64,000 nucleotides of DNA from Meinhardsimonia xiamenensis (GCF_900102905.1 NZ_FNFV01000004.1:248001-312000); one strand, 5' to 3'; shown: positions 30,947-40,440, counted from the first letter of the stretch. The notes: generated by a model from the letters alone, not told the origin. Numbers and translations: made by a program.

Positions 30947-33900
30947 ATGGGCCAGGCACCGCGATTCATCCATCTGCGCGTTCACACCGAATACTCGCTG
31001 CTCGAAGGAGCGGTGCGGCTGAAGACGCTGCCCAAGCTTTGTGCGCAAATGGGCATGCCGGCGGTGGCGGTGACCGACACCAATGCCATGTTCGCCGCGC
31101 TGGAGTTTGCGGTGACGGCCTCTGCGGCTGGGATCCAGCCCATCATCGGCTCCCAGATCGATCTCGACTACGACACTCCCGCCCCCGGCGAGCGGTCGCG
31201 CCCGCCCGCGCCCATCGTGCTCCTGGCCAAGGACGAGACCGGCTATCTCAACCTGATGAAGCTGCAGAGCGCGCTCTACCTCGACCCCGCGCGCGAGGCT
31301 CCGGCCGTGGGGCTTGAAGCGCTCGACCGCCACGGCAAGGGGCTCATCTGCCTCACCGGCGGGCCGGACGGGCCGGTGGGCCGCCTCCTTCAGGCCGGTC
31401 AGCGGCAGAAGGCCGAGGCGCTGGTGGTCCGCCTTGCCGAGATCTTCGGCGACAGGCTCTACATCGAGCTGCAGCGGCATCCGGGCGAAGGCGGCGCGTT
31501 GCCCGAGGCCGAGCGGCTCACAGAGCGCGGGCTTGTCGAGATCGCCTATGCCCGCGACCTGCCGCTTGTGGCCACGAATGACGTCTATTTCCTCGACGCC
31601 GAGATGTTCGAGGCGCATGACGCGCTCATCTGCATCCGCGAGGGCGCCTATGTCGACCAGCAGGAGCCGCGCCGCCGGCTGACCCCGCAGCACTATTTCA
31701 AGTCGCCCGAGGAGATGGCCGCGCTCTTCGCCGATCTGCCCGAGGCGATCGAGAACACCGTCGAGATCGCGCGGCGCTGCGCCTTCTGGCCGGAAAAGCG
31801 CAAGCCGATCCTGCCGCGCTTTGCCGAGAACGAGGTGGAGGAGCTGCGCCGACAGGCGCGCGAGGGACTCGAGGCGCGGCTGAAGGTGATCGAACCCGCC
31901 GCGCCGGAGGAGGAGTATCGCGCCCGTCTCGAATTCGAGCTCGGCATCATCGAGCAGATGGGCTTTCCGGGCTACTTCCTGATCGTTGCCGACTTCATCA
32001 AATGGGCCAAGGCGCAGGGCATTCCCGTCGGGCCGGGCCGGGGCTCGGGCGCTGGCAGCCTCGTGGCCTATGCGTTGACCATCACCGATCTCGACCCGCT
32101 GCGCTACTCGCTCCTCTTCGAGCGCTTCCTCAACCCCGAGCGCGTGTCGATGCCCGACTTCGACATCGACTTCTGCATGGACCGCCGCGAGGAGGTGATC
32201 GCCTACGTGCAGGAGAAATACGGCCGCGAGAAGGTGGCGCAGATCATCACCTTCGGCGCGCTTCTCTCGAAGGCGGCGGTGCGCGACGTCGGCCGCGTTC
32301 TGCAGATGCCCTACGGGCAGGTGGATCGGCTGTCGAAGATGATCCCCGTGGAGGGGGTAAAGCCCGTCTCGATCGAGCGCGCGCTTGCCGAGGAGCCGCG
32401 GCTGCGCGAGGCCGCCCGCGCCGAGGAGGTGGTGGACAGGCTCCTGACCTACGGCCAGAAGCTCGAGGGGCTTCTGCGCAACGCCTCCACCCATGCCGCG
32501 GGCGTGGTGATCGGCGATCGCCCCCTTGACGAACTCGTGCCGCTCTACCGCGACCCGCGTTCGGACATGCCGGCAACCCAGTTCAACATGAAATGGGTCG
32601 AGGCGGCGGGGCTCGTGAAATTCGACTTTCTGGGGCTGAAGACGCTCACCGTCATCCAGCACGCCGTCGACATGATCCGCGCGCAGGGGCGCGCGCTGAA
32701 CATAGCCGCAGACGGACGCGTGCTTTACGACCCGCCGCCGGGGCACGAATACGACATCGGCCAGATCCCGCTCGATGATCCGGCCACCTACCGGCTCTAT
32801 TCGGAGGCGCGGACCGTGGCGGTGTTCCAGGTGGAAAGCTCCGGCATGATGGATGCGCTCAGGCGCATGAAACCCACCTGCATCGAGGACATCGTGGCGC
32901 TCGTGGCGCTCTACCGGCCGGGGCCGATGGAAAACATCCCCAAGTACTGCGAGGTCAAGAACGGGCTGCGCGAGCGCGAGTCGATCCACCCCAAGATCGA
33001 CCACATCCTCGAGGAGACGCAGGGCATCATCGTCTATCAGGAGCAGGTGATGCAGATCGCCCAGGAGATGGCGGGCTACACGCTGGGCGGCGCCGACCTG
33101 TTGCGCCGGGCGATGGGCAAGAAGATCGCCGAGGAGATGGCGAAGGAGCGGCCCAAATTCATCGAAGGCGCGGTGAAGAACGGGGTCGACAGGGCCAAGG
33201 CCGAAGAGGTCTTCGCGCTTCTGGAGAAATTCGCCAATTACGGCTTCAACAAGTCCCACGCCGCCGCCTATGCCGTGGTCAGCTACCAGACCGCGTGGCT
33301 CAAGGCCAATCACCCCGTCGAGTTCATGGCCGGGGTGATGAACTGCGACATCCACCTTACCGACAAGCTCGCCATTTATGCCGAGGAGGCGCGGCGGGGG
33401 CTCGGGATCGAGATCGTGCCGCCTTGCGTCAATCGCTCCGGCGCCATGTTCAGGGTGGAGGAAGGGCGCATCCTTTATGCGCTGGGCGCGCTCAAGAATG
33501 TTGGTGTGGAGGCGATGCGGCTCATTGAGGAGGCGCGCGGCCACAGGCCCTTTACGACGCTCTTCGATTTCGCCCGCAGGGTGGATTTGCGCCGCATCGG
33601 CAAGCGCGCGATGGAGATGCTGGCGCGGGCCGGCGCCTTTGACGCGCTTGAGCCGAACCGCGCCCGCGTTCTCGCCTCGGTCGATGTGCTGATGGCCTGG
33701 TCGGCGGCGGTGCACGAGGAGCGCGCCTCGGCTCAGGTCTCGCTTTTCGGCGAGGCGGGGGAGGGGCTGCCCGAGCCGCGCCTCGCCCAGTCCGAACCCT
33801 GGCTGCCGGGCGAGCAGCTGCGCGAGGAGCATCAGGCGATCGGCTTCTACCTCTCGGGCCACCCGCTTGACGATTACATGGCCTCGCTCAGGCGCAAGGG

Positions 33901-34450
33901 CGTGCTGACGCTCGCCGAGCTTCAGGAGCGCGCGCTCCAGGGGCCCCTGGTGGCGAAGATCGCGGGCACCGTCGCCGGCCGGCAGGAGCGCAAGTCGGCA
34001 CGTGGAAACCGCTTTGCCTTCGTGCGCCTGTCCGACCCGACGGGGCTGTTCGAGGTGACGGTGTTCGCCGACACGCTGGAGAGCGCCCGAGACCATCTGG
34101 AAGCCGGCGCCAATGTGGTGCTGACGGTCGAGGCGGAGGCCGAGGCCGACCAGCTCAAACTCCGCGCCCGCGCGGTGGCACCGGTGGAAAGCATCGCCGA
34201 GAGTGGTGCCGGCGGCTGTCTGCGCGTCCATGTTGCCGAGGAGGCCGCGGTGCGCGCGGTGGCCGATCTTCTCGAGCGTGTGGGCAGGCAGTCGGGCCGG
34301 GGCGCGCGCGGCGAGGTGCGGCTGGCGCTGATGGCCCCGGACCTGCCCGGCGAGGTCGAGATGATCCTTGGCGACAACCTGCCCGTTGCGCCTTCGGTTA
34401 AGGCGGCGCTGCGATCGTTGCCCGGTGTCGTGGCGGCAGAGGAGGTGTGA
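30947..34450 (+). CDS. dnaE: DNA polymerase III alpha subunit
   Basis: A 1167-residue replicative polymerase. The N-terminal PHP domain opens with FIHLRVHTEYSLLEGA. The polymerase core has VGPGRGSGAGSLVAYAL and the catalytic PDFDIDFCMDRR, with Asp404 and Asp406 matching the E. coli pair D401/D403. The tandem helix-hairpin-helix region (KSHAAAYAVVSYQTAWLK), a beta-binding QVSLFGE motif and the C-terminal OB fold (GTVAGRQERKSARGNRFAFV) complete the usual layout. The ATG at 30947 is preferred over a GTG at 30908. No Shine-Dalgarno lies at normal spacing, which fits a leaderless message. It is followed one base later by a lipoprotein gene. Confidence 0.97.
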   Translation: MGQAPRFIHLRVHTEYSLLEGAVRLKTLPKLCAQMGMPAVAVTDTNAMFAALEFAVTASAAGIQPIIGSQIDLDYDTPAPGERSRPPAPIVLLAKDETGYLNLMKLQSALYLDPAREAPAVGLEALDRHGKGLICLTGGPDGPVGRLLQAGQRQKAEALVVRLAEIFGDRLYIELQRHPGEGGALPEAERLTERGLVEIAYARDLPLVATNDVYFLDAEMFEAHDALICIREGAYVDQQEPRRRLTPQHYFKSPEEMAALFADLPEAIENTVEIARRCAFWPEKRKPILPRFAENEVEELRRQAREGLEARLKVIEPAAPEEEYRARLEFELGIIEQMGFPGYFLIVADFIKWAKAQGIPVGPGRGSGAGSLVAYALTITDLDPLRYSLLFERFLNPERVSMPDFDIDFCMDRREEVIAYVQEKYGREKVAQIITFGALLSKAAVRDVGRVLQMPYGQVDRLSKMIPVEGVKPVSIERALAEEPRLREAARAEEVVDRLLTYGQKLEGLLRNASTHAAGVVIGDRPLDELVPLYRDPRSDMPATQFNMKWVEAAGLVKFDFLGLKTLTVIQHAVDMIRAQGRALNIAADGRVLYDPPPGHEYDIGQIPLDDPATYRLYSEARTVAVFQVESSGMMDALRRMKPTCIEDIVALVALYRPGPMENIPKYCEVKNGLRERESIHPKIDHILEETQGIIVYQEQVMQIAQEMAGYTLGGADLLRRAMGKKIAEEMAKERPKFIEGAVKNGVDRAKAEEVFALLEKFANYGFNKSHAAAYAVVSYQTAWLKANHPVEFMAGVMNCDIHLTDKLAIYAEEARRGLGIEIVPPCVNRSGAMFRVEEGRILYALGALKNVGVEAMRLIEEARGHRPFTTLFDFARRVDLRRIGKRAMEMLARAGAFDALEPNRARVLASVDVLMAWSAAVHEERASAQVSLFGEAGEGLPEPRLAQSEPWLPGEQLREEHQAIGFYLSGHPLDDYMASLRRKGVLTLAELQERALQGPLVAKIAGTVAGRQERKSARGNRFAFVRLSDPTGLFEVTVFADTLESARDHLEAGANVVLTVEAEAEADQLKLRARAVAPVESIAESGAGGCLRVHVAEEAAVRAVADLLERVGRQSGRGARGEVRLALMAPDLPGEVEMILGDNLPVAPSVKAALRSLPGVVAAEEV

Positions 34451-34451
34451 A

Positions 34452-35186
34452 ATGATCGCGCGGCACGCACTCGCGGTGATGATCTGCCTCCTTGGCCTTG
34501 GCGGCTGCGGACTGTTCGGCAGCAGTCTCGAACCGGCGAACCGGCGCGACGCGGAGCTCGTCGTCAGCGACGTGCCGGGGCAGGAGCAGACGGTTTTCGT
34601 CCGCTCAACCCGGCCGCGGCTTCTCGGTCAGATCTTCCGGCGTGTGCCCGGTGATCCCGGCCCGGCGCGGCGTGCCGAACTCGCGGCGGCAGCGGCGGAA
34701 CATGTCGAGGCCGTGCCTGCCGGGACGGTGCTTGTGCCGGACTGCGAGATTGCAGAAGCCGAGCTCGGCCCGCAAGTCGATACCACGCCTGCAGGCTTTG
34801 CATTGCATGACCCGTCACCGGGAAGCACCGAGCCTCGCGACATGTTCGTCACGGGTTTCGCCGACGGCTGCTCGCGCAGGCTGGTGGCCGCATCCGCGAC
34901 CCTTGGAAGTGCAAGCGCGCATGAAGCCGTGCGCTACAACCCGCTCAACGAAGCGCCCTGGTCGGCGACGGATATTGCCTATCAGCACGCGCGGCTTCCG
35001 TTTTGCGGGACCGCGATGCAAGCCTGTCCGCCGGCCGCGCTCGACGAACTTGATCGCCGCTTTGCGTTTCTCAGCCATTACGACCGTTTCGGTCCCGAGG
35101 CGCGCTGGCAAGTGATTCTCCTGCGCGCCCCGCACCAGACGCTGCAACAGCCTCGGGAAACGGGCGACAGGCTAGCCATGCGCTAA
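34452..35186 (+). CDS. Hypothetical lipoprotein
   Basis: A 244-residue protein of unknown function. It has a short basic N-terminus, a hydrophobic stretch and the lipobox LGLGGC, so it should be lipidated at the cysteine (about residue 19) and membrane-anchored. The mature part has no recognised domain. It contains several cysteines (PDCEIAE, DGCSRRLV, PFCGTAMQACPP) that could form disulfides. A single base separates it from dnaE (TGAAATG), so it is probably cotranscribed and coupled with the polymerase gene. I do not recognise the family. Confidence 0.75.
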   Translation: MIARHALAVMICLLGLGGCGLFGSSLEPANRRDAELVVSDVPGQEQTVFVRSTRPRLLGQIFRRVPGDPGPARRAELAAAAAEHVEAVPAGTVLVPDCEIAEAELGPQVDTTPAGFALHDPSPGSTEPRDMFVTGFADGCSRRLVAASATLGSASAHEAVRYNPLNEAPWSATDIAYQHARLPFCGTAMQACPPAALDELDRRFAFLSHYDRFGPEARWQVILLRAPHQTLQQPRETGDRLAMR

Positions 35187-35249
35187 GCGCCAGACCCTCG
35201 GCTCAGGTCGCATGTTGGCCGGCGGGGCCCAAGCCCTGACTGCGCGGCT

Positions 35250-35307
35250 GCGCCAACCGCCTCGGGCGGCTGGATGCGGCGTCACGTGGCGCGGCTGCGG
35301 TTGGCGC
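35250..35307. repeat. Inverted repeat between convergent lipoprotein and flgI genes
   Basis: The perfect 11-base inverted repeat GCGCCAACCGC (35250-35260) / GCGGTTGGCGC (35297-35307) flanks a 36-base loop. A smaller CCGCC/GGCGG hairpin overlaps its left arm. The direct repeat GCGCGGCTGCG also occurs next to both arms. No T-run follows. It could be a convergent-gene transcription barrier or a remnant element. Confidence 0.5.
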
Positions 35308-35473
35308 TGAAACCAGCGCCTTCGGTACGGGTGTTCGGCGCGCGGGGGAGAGCTCCGTCTGATCCGGGAGCCCCGCCGGATCGCCAGAGAGAGTGCGCGC
35401 GGCATGCGCGGGCATGATCGGCAGGGCCTGCCTGTCTCCGTTCGCCCCGGATCCTCGTGACGGTCTTGCGCGC

Positions 35474-36580
35474 CTATTGCACGATGAATTCGGCATGAAG
35501 TGCTCCCGCCGCCTTGATCGATTTGAGGATGTCGATCATGTCGCGCGGCGAGACGCCCAACGCGTTGAGCCCCGCGATCACCTCCGATAGCGAGGTTCCG
35601 GCCGGCACCTCGGCAAGACCGATCCCCTGCTGTTCCTCGATCCCGGCCTCCGATCGCGGAACAACCACCGTCTCTCCGGCGGCAAACGGGTCAGGCTGCA
35701 CGACAAGGGGGGCCTCCTCGATCCGCAGCGTCAGGTTGCCTTGGCTCACGGCCACCCGCGAGATGCGCACGTCCTCTCCCATTACGATGGTACCCGAGCG
35801 CTGGTCCACGACCACCCGGGCCCTGCGCTGAGGATCGACGGGAAGATTCTCGATCCGGCCGATGGCGTGCGCCGCAGAGGCATCGCCCGCGCGCGCGACG
35901 TCAAAGCGCACCGTGCCCGCGTCCAGCATCCGCGCGACGGGTCGGCCATAGGCCTCGTTTATGGCCGCCTCGATGCGCGCGGCGGTGGTGAAGTCGGGCG
36001 TTCGCAGCGCGAGCCGCACCTCCGAAAGCGAGCTGAAATCGAAATCGACCTCGCGCTCGATTCGCGCACCGGAGGGAATCACGCCGGAGGTAGGGACGCC
36101 CTGAACCACCCTCGCACCTTCTCCCTCTGCCGATGCGCCGCCGGCGATGATGGTGCCCTGCGCAACCGCATAGACCTGCCCGTCAGCGGCATTGAGCGGG
36201 GTCATCACCAGCGTGCCGCCAAGCAGGCTCTTGGCATCGCCGATGGCCGAAACCGTCACGTCGATCGTCGATCCGGCGCGCGCGAAGGGCGGCAGTTCGG
36301 CGGTGACGAAAACGGCGGCGACGTTCTTCGGCCGGAACTGCTCGCCGGTGACGTTGACACCCAGCCTCTCGAGGAGACTGGACATGATCTCTTCGGTGAA
36401 CGGCGCGTTGCGGATCCCATCGCCGGTGCCGTTGAGGCCCACGACAAGGCCGTAGCCGATCAGATCGTTGCCGCGCACCCCGTCGAAATCGACGAGATCC
36501 TTGATTCTCACCGGGCTCGCAAACGCAGGGGCAAGCCAGCCCAGAATGCACAGTGTCAGCAGCAAGCGTCGCAGTGTCAT
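35474..36580 (-). CDS. flgI: Flagellar P-ring protein FlgI
   Basis: A 368-residue periplasmic protein that forms the P-ring bushing of the flagellar rod in the peptidoglycan layer. It has a Sec signal peptide (RRLLLTLCILGWLAPAFAS). The mature N-terminus is RIKDLVDFDGVRGNDLIGYG, with VGLNGTGDG following, both strongly conserved. The C-terminus GVSPRDMIDILKSIKAAGAL is typical. It overlaps the flgL stop as ATGA and is the last gene of the flgE-flgK-flgL-flgI set. No further flagellar gene follows. Confidence 0.96.
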   Translation of the reverse strand: MTLRRLLLTLCILGWLAPAFASPVRIKDLVDFDGVRGNDLIGYGLVVGLNGTGDGIRNAPFTEEIMSSLLERLGVNVTGEQFRPKNVAAVFVTAELPPFARAGSTIDVTVSAIGDAKSLLGGTLVMTPLNAADGQVYAVAQGTIIAGGASAEGEGARVVQGVPTSGVIPSGARIEREVDFDFSSLSEVRLALRTPDFTTAARIEAAINEAYGRPVARMLDAGTVRFDVARAGDASAAHAIGRIENLPVDPQRRARVVVDQRSGTIVMGEDVRISRVAVSQGNLTLRIEEAPLVVQPDPFAAGETVVVPRSEAGIEEQQGIGLAEVPAGTSLSEVIAGLNALGVSPRDMIDILKSIKAAGALHAEFIVQ

Positions 36581-37587
36581 CGCAGATACTCCACCAACGT
36601 CAGGCGCGACATCCGCCCGGTCATGGCATAGAGCGCCTCGATCTGACCGCGCACCTGCTCAAGTGCCGATGCGGTGGCGTAGGGATCGGCCGACACGAGC
36701 TCGCTGCGGGCGAGCTGAAGCGCGGTGATCTCGGCCCCGTTCGCCGCCTTCGCTTCCTCGATCCGCGCCTCGGCCCTGCCCACTGCGGCCGAGAGGGCGG
36801 CCAGCTCGCCCGCTCCGGTCAGGATGCGCTCGCCGGCCTCCCGGGCCAGCGCCGCTCGCTCCTCGTGCCGCCCCGAGAGCGCACCGCGCGCGAGCAGCCC
36901 TGCCATGGCATAACCCTTGAGCAAGCGCCGTATCTCGGCATCCCCCGCGGTGATCTCGAAGCGGGCATCCACTCCCGACCCGACTCGCATCGGCGCAAGC
37001 GGGGTGTCCGCGCCGAGATAGCCCAGACTGCCGTAGCCGCCACCCGTGGCGTCGAACCAGGCGTCGACGCGTGCCGCGACGCCCTCGGCCGTGGTCTCCG
37101 AGGCGATCTCCGCCTCCAGCGCGTCGAGCATGGTGTCGGCATCGGCGACCGCCGGACCCGACGTGGCAACGCCGGCAAAGATCGAGCGGTCGGCAACGCG
37201 GGTGTTCAACGCGGCGAGCACCGTTTCGAATTTCGCGAGGGTGTCGACGGCGGCGGCATGAAGCTGGGTCGCCTCGCCATGGGTTCCGGCCTGAACGAGC
37301 GCGGTTCCGGCGTGATTGCCGCTGCTCTCGAGCGTCGCCAGGGCGGCCTGGGCGGCGCTGCCGATGAGCGCGGCTTCGGAAGCGCTCACCTGATAGGCTT
37401 CCAGGGTCGAGATTCCCGCCTCGATTCCGGCCAGCGCTCCAAGATCGCGACCGAGTGCCTGAGAGACATCGCGCAACTTGCCGGTGGTCAGCTCGCCCGC
37501 CAGCGCCTGTATCTCGCGTTTGAGCCGCAGATTGGCCAGCCGGTTCTGGAAACCGAGGGCAAGATCGCCGATCGCGCTGAGGCTCAT
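36577..37587 (-). CDS. flgL: Flagellar hook-filament junction protein FlgL
   Basis: A 336-residue flagellin-like protein. The N-terminal helix (NRLANLRLKREIQALAGELTT) and C-terminal helix (RSELVSADPYATASALEQV) are the coiled-coil ends shared with flagellin. Its place between flgK and flgI supports FlgL rather than flagellin itself. It is exported by the flagellar type III system and joins hook to filament. It lies three bases after flgK and overlaps flgI. Confidence 0.88.
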   Translation of the reverse strand: MSLSAIGDLALGFQNRLANLRLKREIQALAGELTTGKLRDVSQALGRDLGALAGIEAGISTLEAYQVSASEAALIGSAAQAALATLESSGNHAGTALVQAGTHGEATQLHAAAVDTLAKFETVLAALNTRVADRSIFAGVATSGPAVADADTMLDALEAEIASETTAEGVAARVDAWFDATGGGYGSLGYLGADTPLAPMRVGSGVDARFEITAGDAEIRRLLKGYAMAGLLARGALSGRHEERAALAREAGERILTGAGELAALSAAVGRAEARIEEAKAANGAEITALQLARSELVSADPYATASALEQVRGQIEALYAMTGRMSRLTLVEYLR

Positions 37588-37590
37588 GGC

Positions 37591-39045
37591 TCAGATCCTC
37601 GTGATTGCCTGCAGAAGCTCATCGAGTGTGGTCAGAACGCGGGCATTGGCGGCAAAGGCCTGCTCCACCTGCATGAGGATCTGCAGTTCCATGTCCGTGT
37701 CGACTCCACCTTCGAGCTCCATCTGTCGCAGGGTTTCGCTGCGGGCGGCGGCAAAGCTCTCGTCGCGTTCGCTGGCCTGGCGTTCAGCGGCAACGCCGGA
37801 GACGAGGTCACTGATGAGGCCCTCCGAGGTGCGGGCGACGCCGCCGAAGTCCCCGGAGGCCGGCACCCTCGGGGCAAGGAGGGCCTCGCGGCGGGCCTGC
37901 AGGATGCGGGCATCACCCGGCGGGCCGGGAGCGGCGGCGGCGAGGCCGTCGCGCAGACGCCAGAGCTCGCCCGCCGCAGGGTCGACAAGGGGATTGAGGA
38001 AAATGCGTGCCGCAAGCCCGGTTTCGTCACCGCCCGAGAACGCCGCGCCGGCGTCGGTGAAGAGCCCCGGCGCGCCCGCTGCAAGTGTCGGATCGCTGGC
38101 CGGATCGGAGAGGCGCTCGACGAGGTCGCGGGCGACGGCATCAAGCCGTGCCTGAAGCGCGGGCGCCTCGGTATCGCGCAGGGCGAAGAGCGCGGCCAGC
38201 TCGCCTCCGCCAAGGCGGGCGCTTCCGCCGGACGTGGCGACCGGGCGGCCATTGAGCGCAAGCCCGGACAAGGCGCCCCCCGCCAGCGTCATTTCCGGGG
38301 TGATGACCCCGACAGGCGTGAATTCGAGCCGGGCCGGGCGACCCTCCAGCAGCGGCGCGCCGTCGAGGCTGTAGAGCGCGATGCGCCCATGGTCCTGCGG
38401 CACGATCCGCACCGGCACCAGCGTTGCGATGCGATCCACGAGCCGCTGCTGCTCGTCCGCGAGCGCGGAAGTGTCCCGACGGGCGGCGGAAAGCCGGGCG
38501 ATCTGGCCGTTGACCTCGGCAAGCTGCTCGAGGGTGGTGTTGATCGTGGCCACGGCCTCGCCAATGGCGGCATCGGCACGCATGCGCTCCTGCTGCACCA
38601 GCGCGGAGGCCTCGTTGAGCTTGGTGGCCACGGCCTCGGCGCGTCGGGCGATGTCCTCGAGACGCGCGCCACTGTCGGGGCGGCTCGCAGCCGAAATCAG
38701 CGCGGCGTCGAGATCGGCAAGCCGGGCGGAGAGGGAACCCGCCTGATCGGGTGTGCCAAGAGCCTTTTCGGCATTCGCGTGAAACTCTGCAAGGCGGGCG
38801 GTTGCTGCCCGGGAGGCCTCGGCGGTGCGGCGGTCCTGCAGAAGCTGAAGGTCGGTGTGCCGCAGGATACCTGCAACGCGCACTCCATTGCCCTGCCCGT
38901 CGAGCACCTGGGTGGCGCGCTGCAATTCCCGCCGTGCGTAACCTTCGGTCAGCGCATTCGAGACGTTGCCGGAAATCACCTCGGCATTGCGCGACGCAAC
39001 GCCGAGGCCCGAAAGGGCGGCGGTCATGGCCGAGGAGATGCTCAT
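37591..39045 (-). CDS. flgK: Flagellar hook-associated protein FlgK
   Basis: A 484-residue protein forming the first hook-filament junction layer. The N-terminus SSAMTAALSGLGVASRNAEV and NVSNALTEGYARRELQ are the rod/hook family signature. The C-terminus (MELEGGVDTDMELQILMQVE, then QAFAANARVLTTLDELL) is the matching helix, with the family DxELQxLM pattern. The middle contains long alpha-helical stretches rich in Ala and Glu. It lies 33 bases after flgE and three before flgL. Confidence 0.93.
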   Translation of the reverse strand: MSISSAMTAALSGLGVASRNAEVISGNVSNALTEGYARRELQRATQVLDGQGNGVRVAGILRHTDLQLLQDRRTAEASRAATARLAEFHANAEKALGTPDQAGSLSARLADLDAALISAASRPDSGARLEDIARRAEAVATKLNEASALVQQERMRADAAIGEAVATINTTLEQLAEVNGQIARLSAARRDTSALADEQQRLVDRIATLVPVRIVPQDHGRIALYSLDGAPLLEGRPARLEFTPVGVITPEMTLAGGALSGLALNGRPVATSGGSARLGGGELAALFALRDTEAPALQARLDAVARDLVERLSDPASDPTLAAGAPGLFTDAGAAFSGGDETGLAARIFLNPLVDPAAGELWRLRDGLAAAAPGPPGDARILQARREALLAPRVPASGDFGGVARTSEGLISDLVSGVAAERQASERDESFAAARSETLRQMELEGGVDTDMELQILMQVEQAFAANARVLTTLDELLQAITRI

Positions 39046-39078
39046 GGGCGCAATACCTCACGGGGCGCGCGGCGGCCC

Positions 39079-40383
39079 TCAGCGTTTGATGTTGGTTGTC
39101 TCCTGCAGCATTTCGTCGACCGTCTGGATGACCTTGGCATTGGAGGAGTAGGCGCGTTGGGTCTGGATGAGCTGGGTGAGCTCGGCGGCGACGTCGGTTG
39201 CGCTTTCTTCGCGGGCGAAGCCGATCACCTCGCCGGTGGGGCCATCGCCGGCATCCCACAGGAAGAAGGGGCCGCTTTCGGGCGAGATTCGGTACGCCTG
39301 GTTGGGCAGGGCCACGAGACCGTTGGGATTGGGCACGGCGACAAGCGGGATCTGGTAGATCTTGCGGGTGAAGCCGGTGTCGTAGATGGCGTGCAGATAG
39401 CCGTTGGGATCGACCTCCACCGATACGAGATTGCCCACAGGCGAGCCGTTCTTCGAGATCGAGACCGGCGCGAAGCTGTCCGAGAGCTGGGTCATGCCCG
39501 CCGGATCACCCAGAACGCCGATGTCAAGCGACAGGGGGCCGCCGGCGAGGTTGAGCGCGATCTCGCCACTGGCAGGATCGTAGGCCCCGCCCGAGATGAC
39601 GCTGACGGACTGGAGCGTGCCGCCATCGCCACGGTTGCCGCTGAAAGTGAGCACATACTCGCCGACGGTCGCGCCGCCGGAGGCCGAGTCGCGAATGGTC
39701 ATCGTCCACTCGTTTGAGGCGCCCGAAGCCGGCACCGTGGGCGTGAAGCTGATGTCGAGCGTCTCGGATGTGCCGAGGTTGCCGAAATACTCGATGGACA
39801 GATCCTGGGCATTCCCCGCGGCGCCGGCAACGGTCTCGGTGGCCGGGAGATTGACGCCGAGTGAGATCGCGGTGGTGGGGTCGCCGGCGAACTGATTGCC
39901 GTTCACCCTGACCGGCTCGAGCCCGGCCACGGTGTCGCGCGGGAAGCTCGGGATCGTTCCGTCAACTTCCGCCGGCCAGCCCATGAGGACATGCCCCGCC
40001 TCCGACACCAGCAGACCCTCGTCATTGGGGCGGAAGGAGGCGGTTGTCATCAGCATGAGGGGATACTCGCCATTGTCATTGTTGACATCGACGAGTGTCG
40101 TCACCGGCAGCATGCCTCCGCCGGAGACGGCGATGTCGGTGGGGTTGGATGTGGAAATGAGCGGGCCGCGCTCGTCGATGAGGCGCTGGCTAGAGGCGCG
40201 TACGCCGCCGGCCGAATAGCTCGTGCCGCCGCGGGTCTGGATGACCATCGAATTGAAGTCGGCCTGCACGCGCTTGTAGCCGTAGGTGGAGGAATTGGCG
40301 ATGTTGTCGGAAATTGCCGCAAGGCGCGTGGCGTTGGCGTTGAGGCCCGAGACGCCGGCCGCGAGGGAGGAGGAAATCGTCAT
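39079..40383 (-). CDS. flgE: Flagellar hook protein FlgE
   Basis: A 434-residue hook subunit. The N-terminal rod/hook signature (SLAAGVSGLNANATRLAAIS, DNIANSSTYGYKRVQADF) and the C-terminal helix (LTQLIQTQRAYSSNAKVIQT) are clear, with variable beta domains between. The SRQLIDERG-like LIDERGPLISTSNPTDIAVS stretch is typical of FlgE. It is the first gene of this flagellar set. A CtrA-like site lies about 58 bases upstream. Confidence 0.95.
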   Translation of the reverse strand: MTISSSLAAGVSGLNANATRLAAISDNIANSSTYGYKRVQADFNSMVIQTRGGTSYSAGGVRASSQRLIDERGPLISTSNPTDIAVSGGGMLPVTTLVDVNNDNGEYPLMLMTTASFRPNDEGLLVSEAGHVLMGWPAEVDGTIPSFPRDTVAGLEPVRVNGNQFAGDPTTAISLGVNLPATETVAGAAGNAQDLSIEYFGNLGTSETLDISFTPTVPASGASNEWTMTIRDSASGGATVGEYVLTFSGNRGDGGTLQSVSVISGGAYDPASGEIALNLAGGPLSLDIGVLGDPAGMTQLSDSFAPVSISKNGSPVGNLVSVEVDPNGYLHAIYDTGFTRKIYQIPLVAVPNPNGLVALPNQAYRISPESGPFFLWDAGDGPTGEVIGFAREESATDVAAELTQLIQTQRAYSSNAKVIQTVDEMLQETTNIKR

Positions 40384-40440
40384 CAGATGCGCCTTTCTGC
40401 TGCACCGCGCTGTCTGATGACGATTTCTAAACCGCCGGAC

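Noticed and set aside
30626..34231. A 1201-codon open frame antisense to dnaE
   Set aside because: It mirrors the dnaE codons in a GC-rich genome, has low-complexity composition (His, Arg, Leu) and no domain; dnaE is unambiguous on the other strand.
35203..35496. A 97-codon frame after flgI on the minus strand
   Set aside because: It starts inside flgI, is rich in Arg, Pro and Ala, has no family features and lies over a structured repeat.
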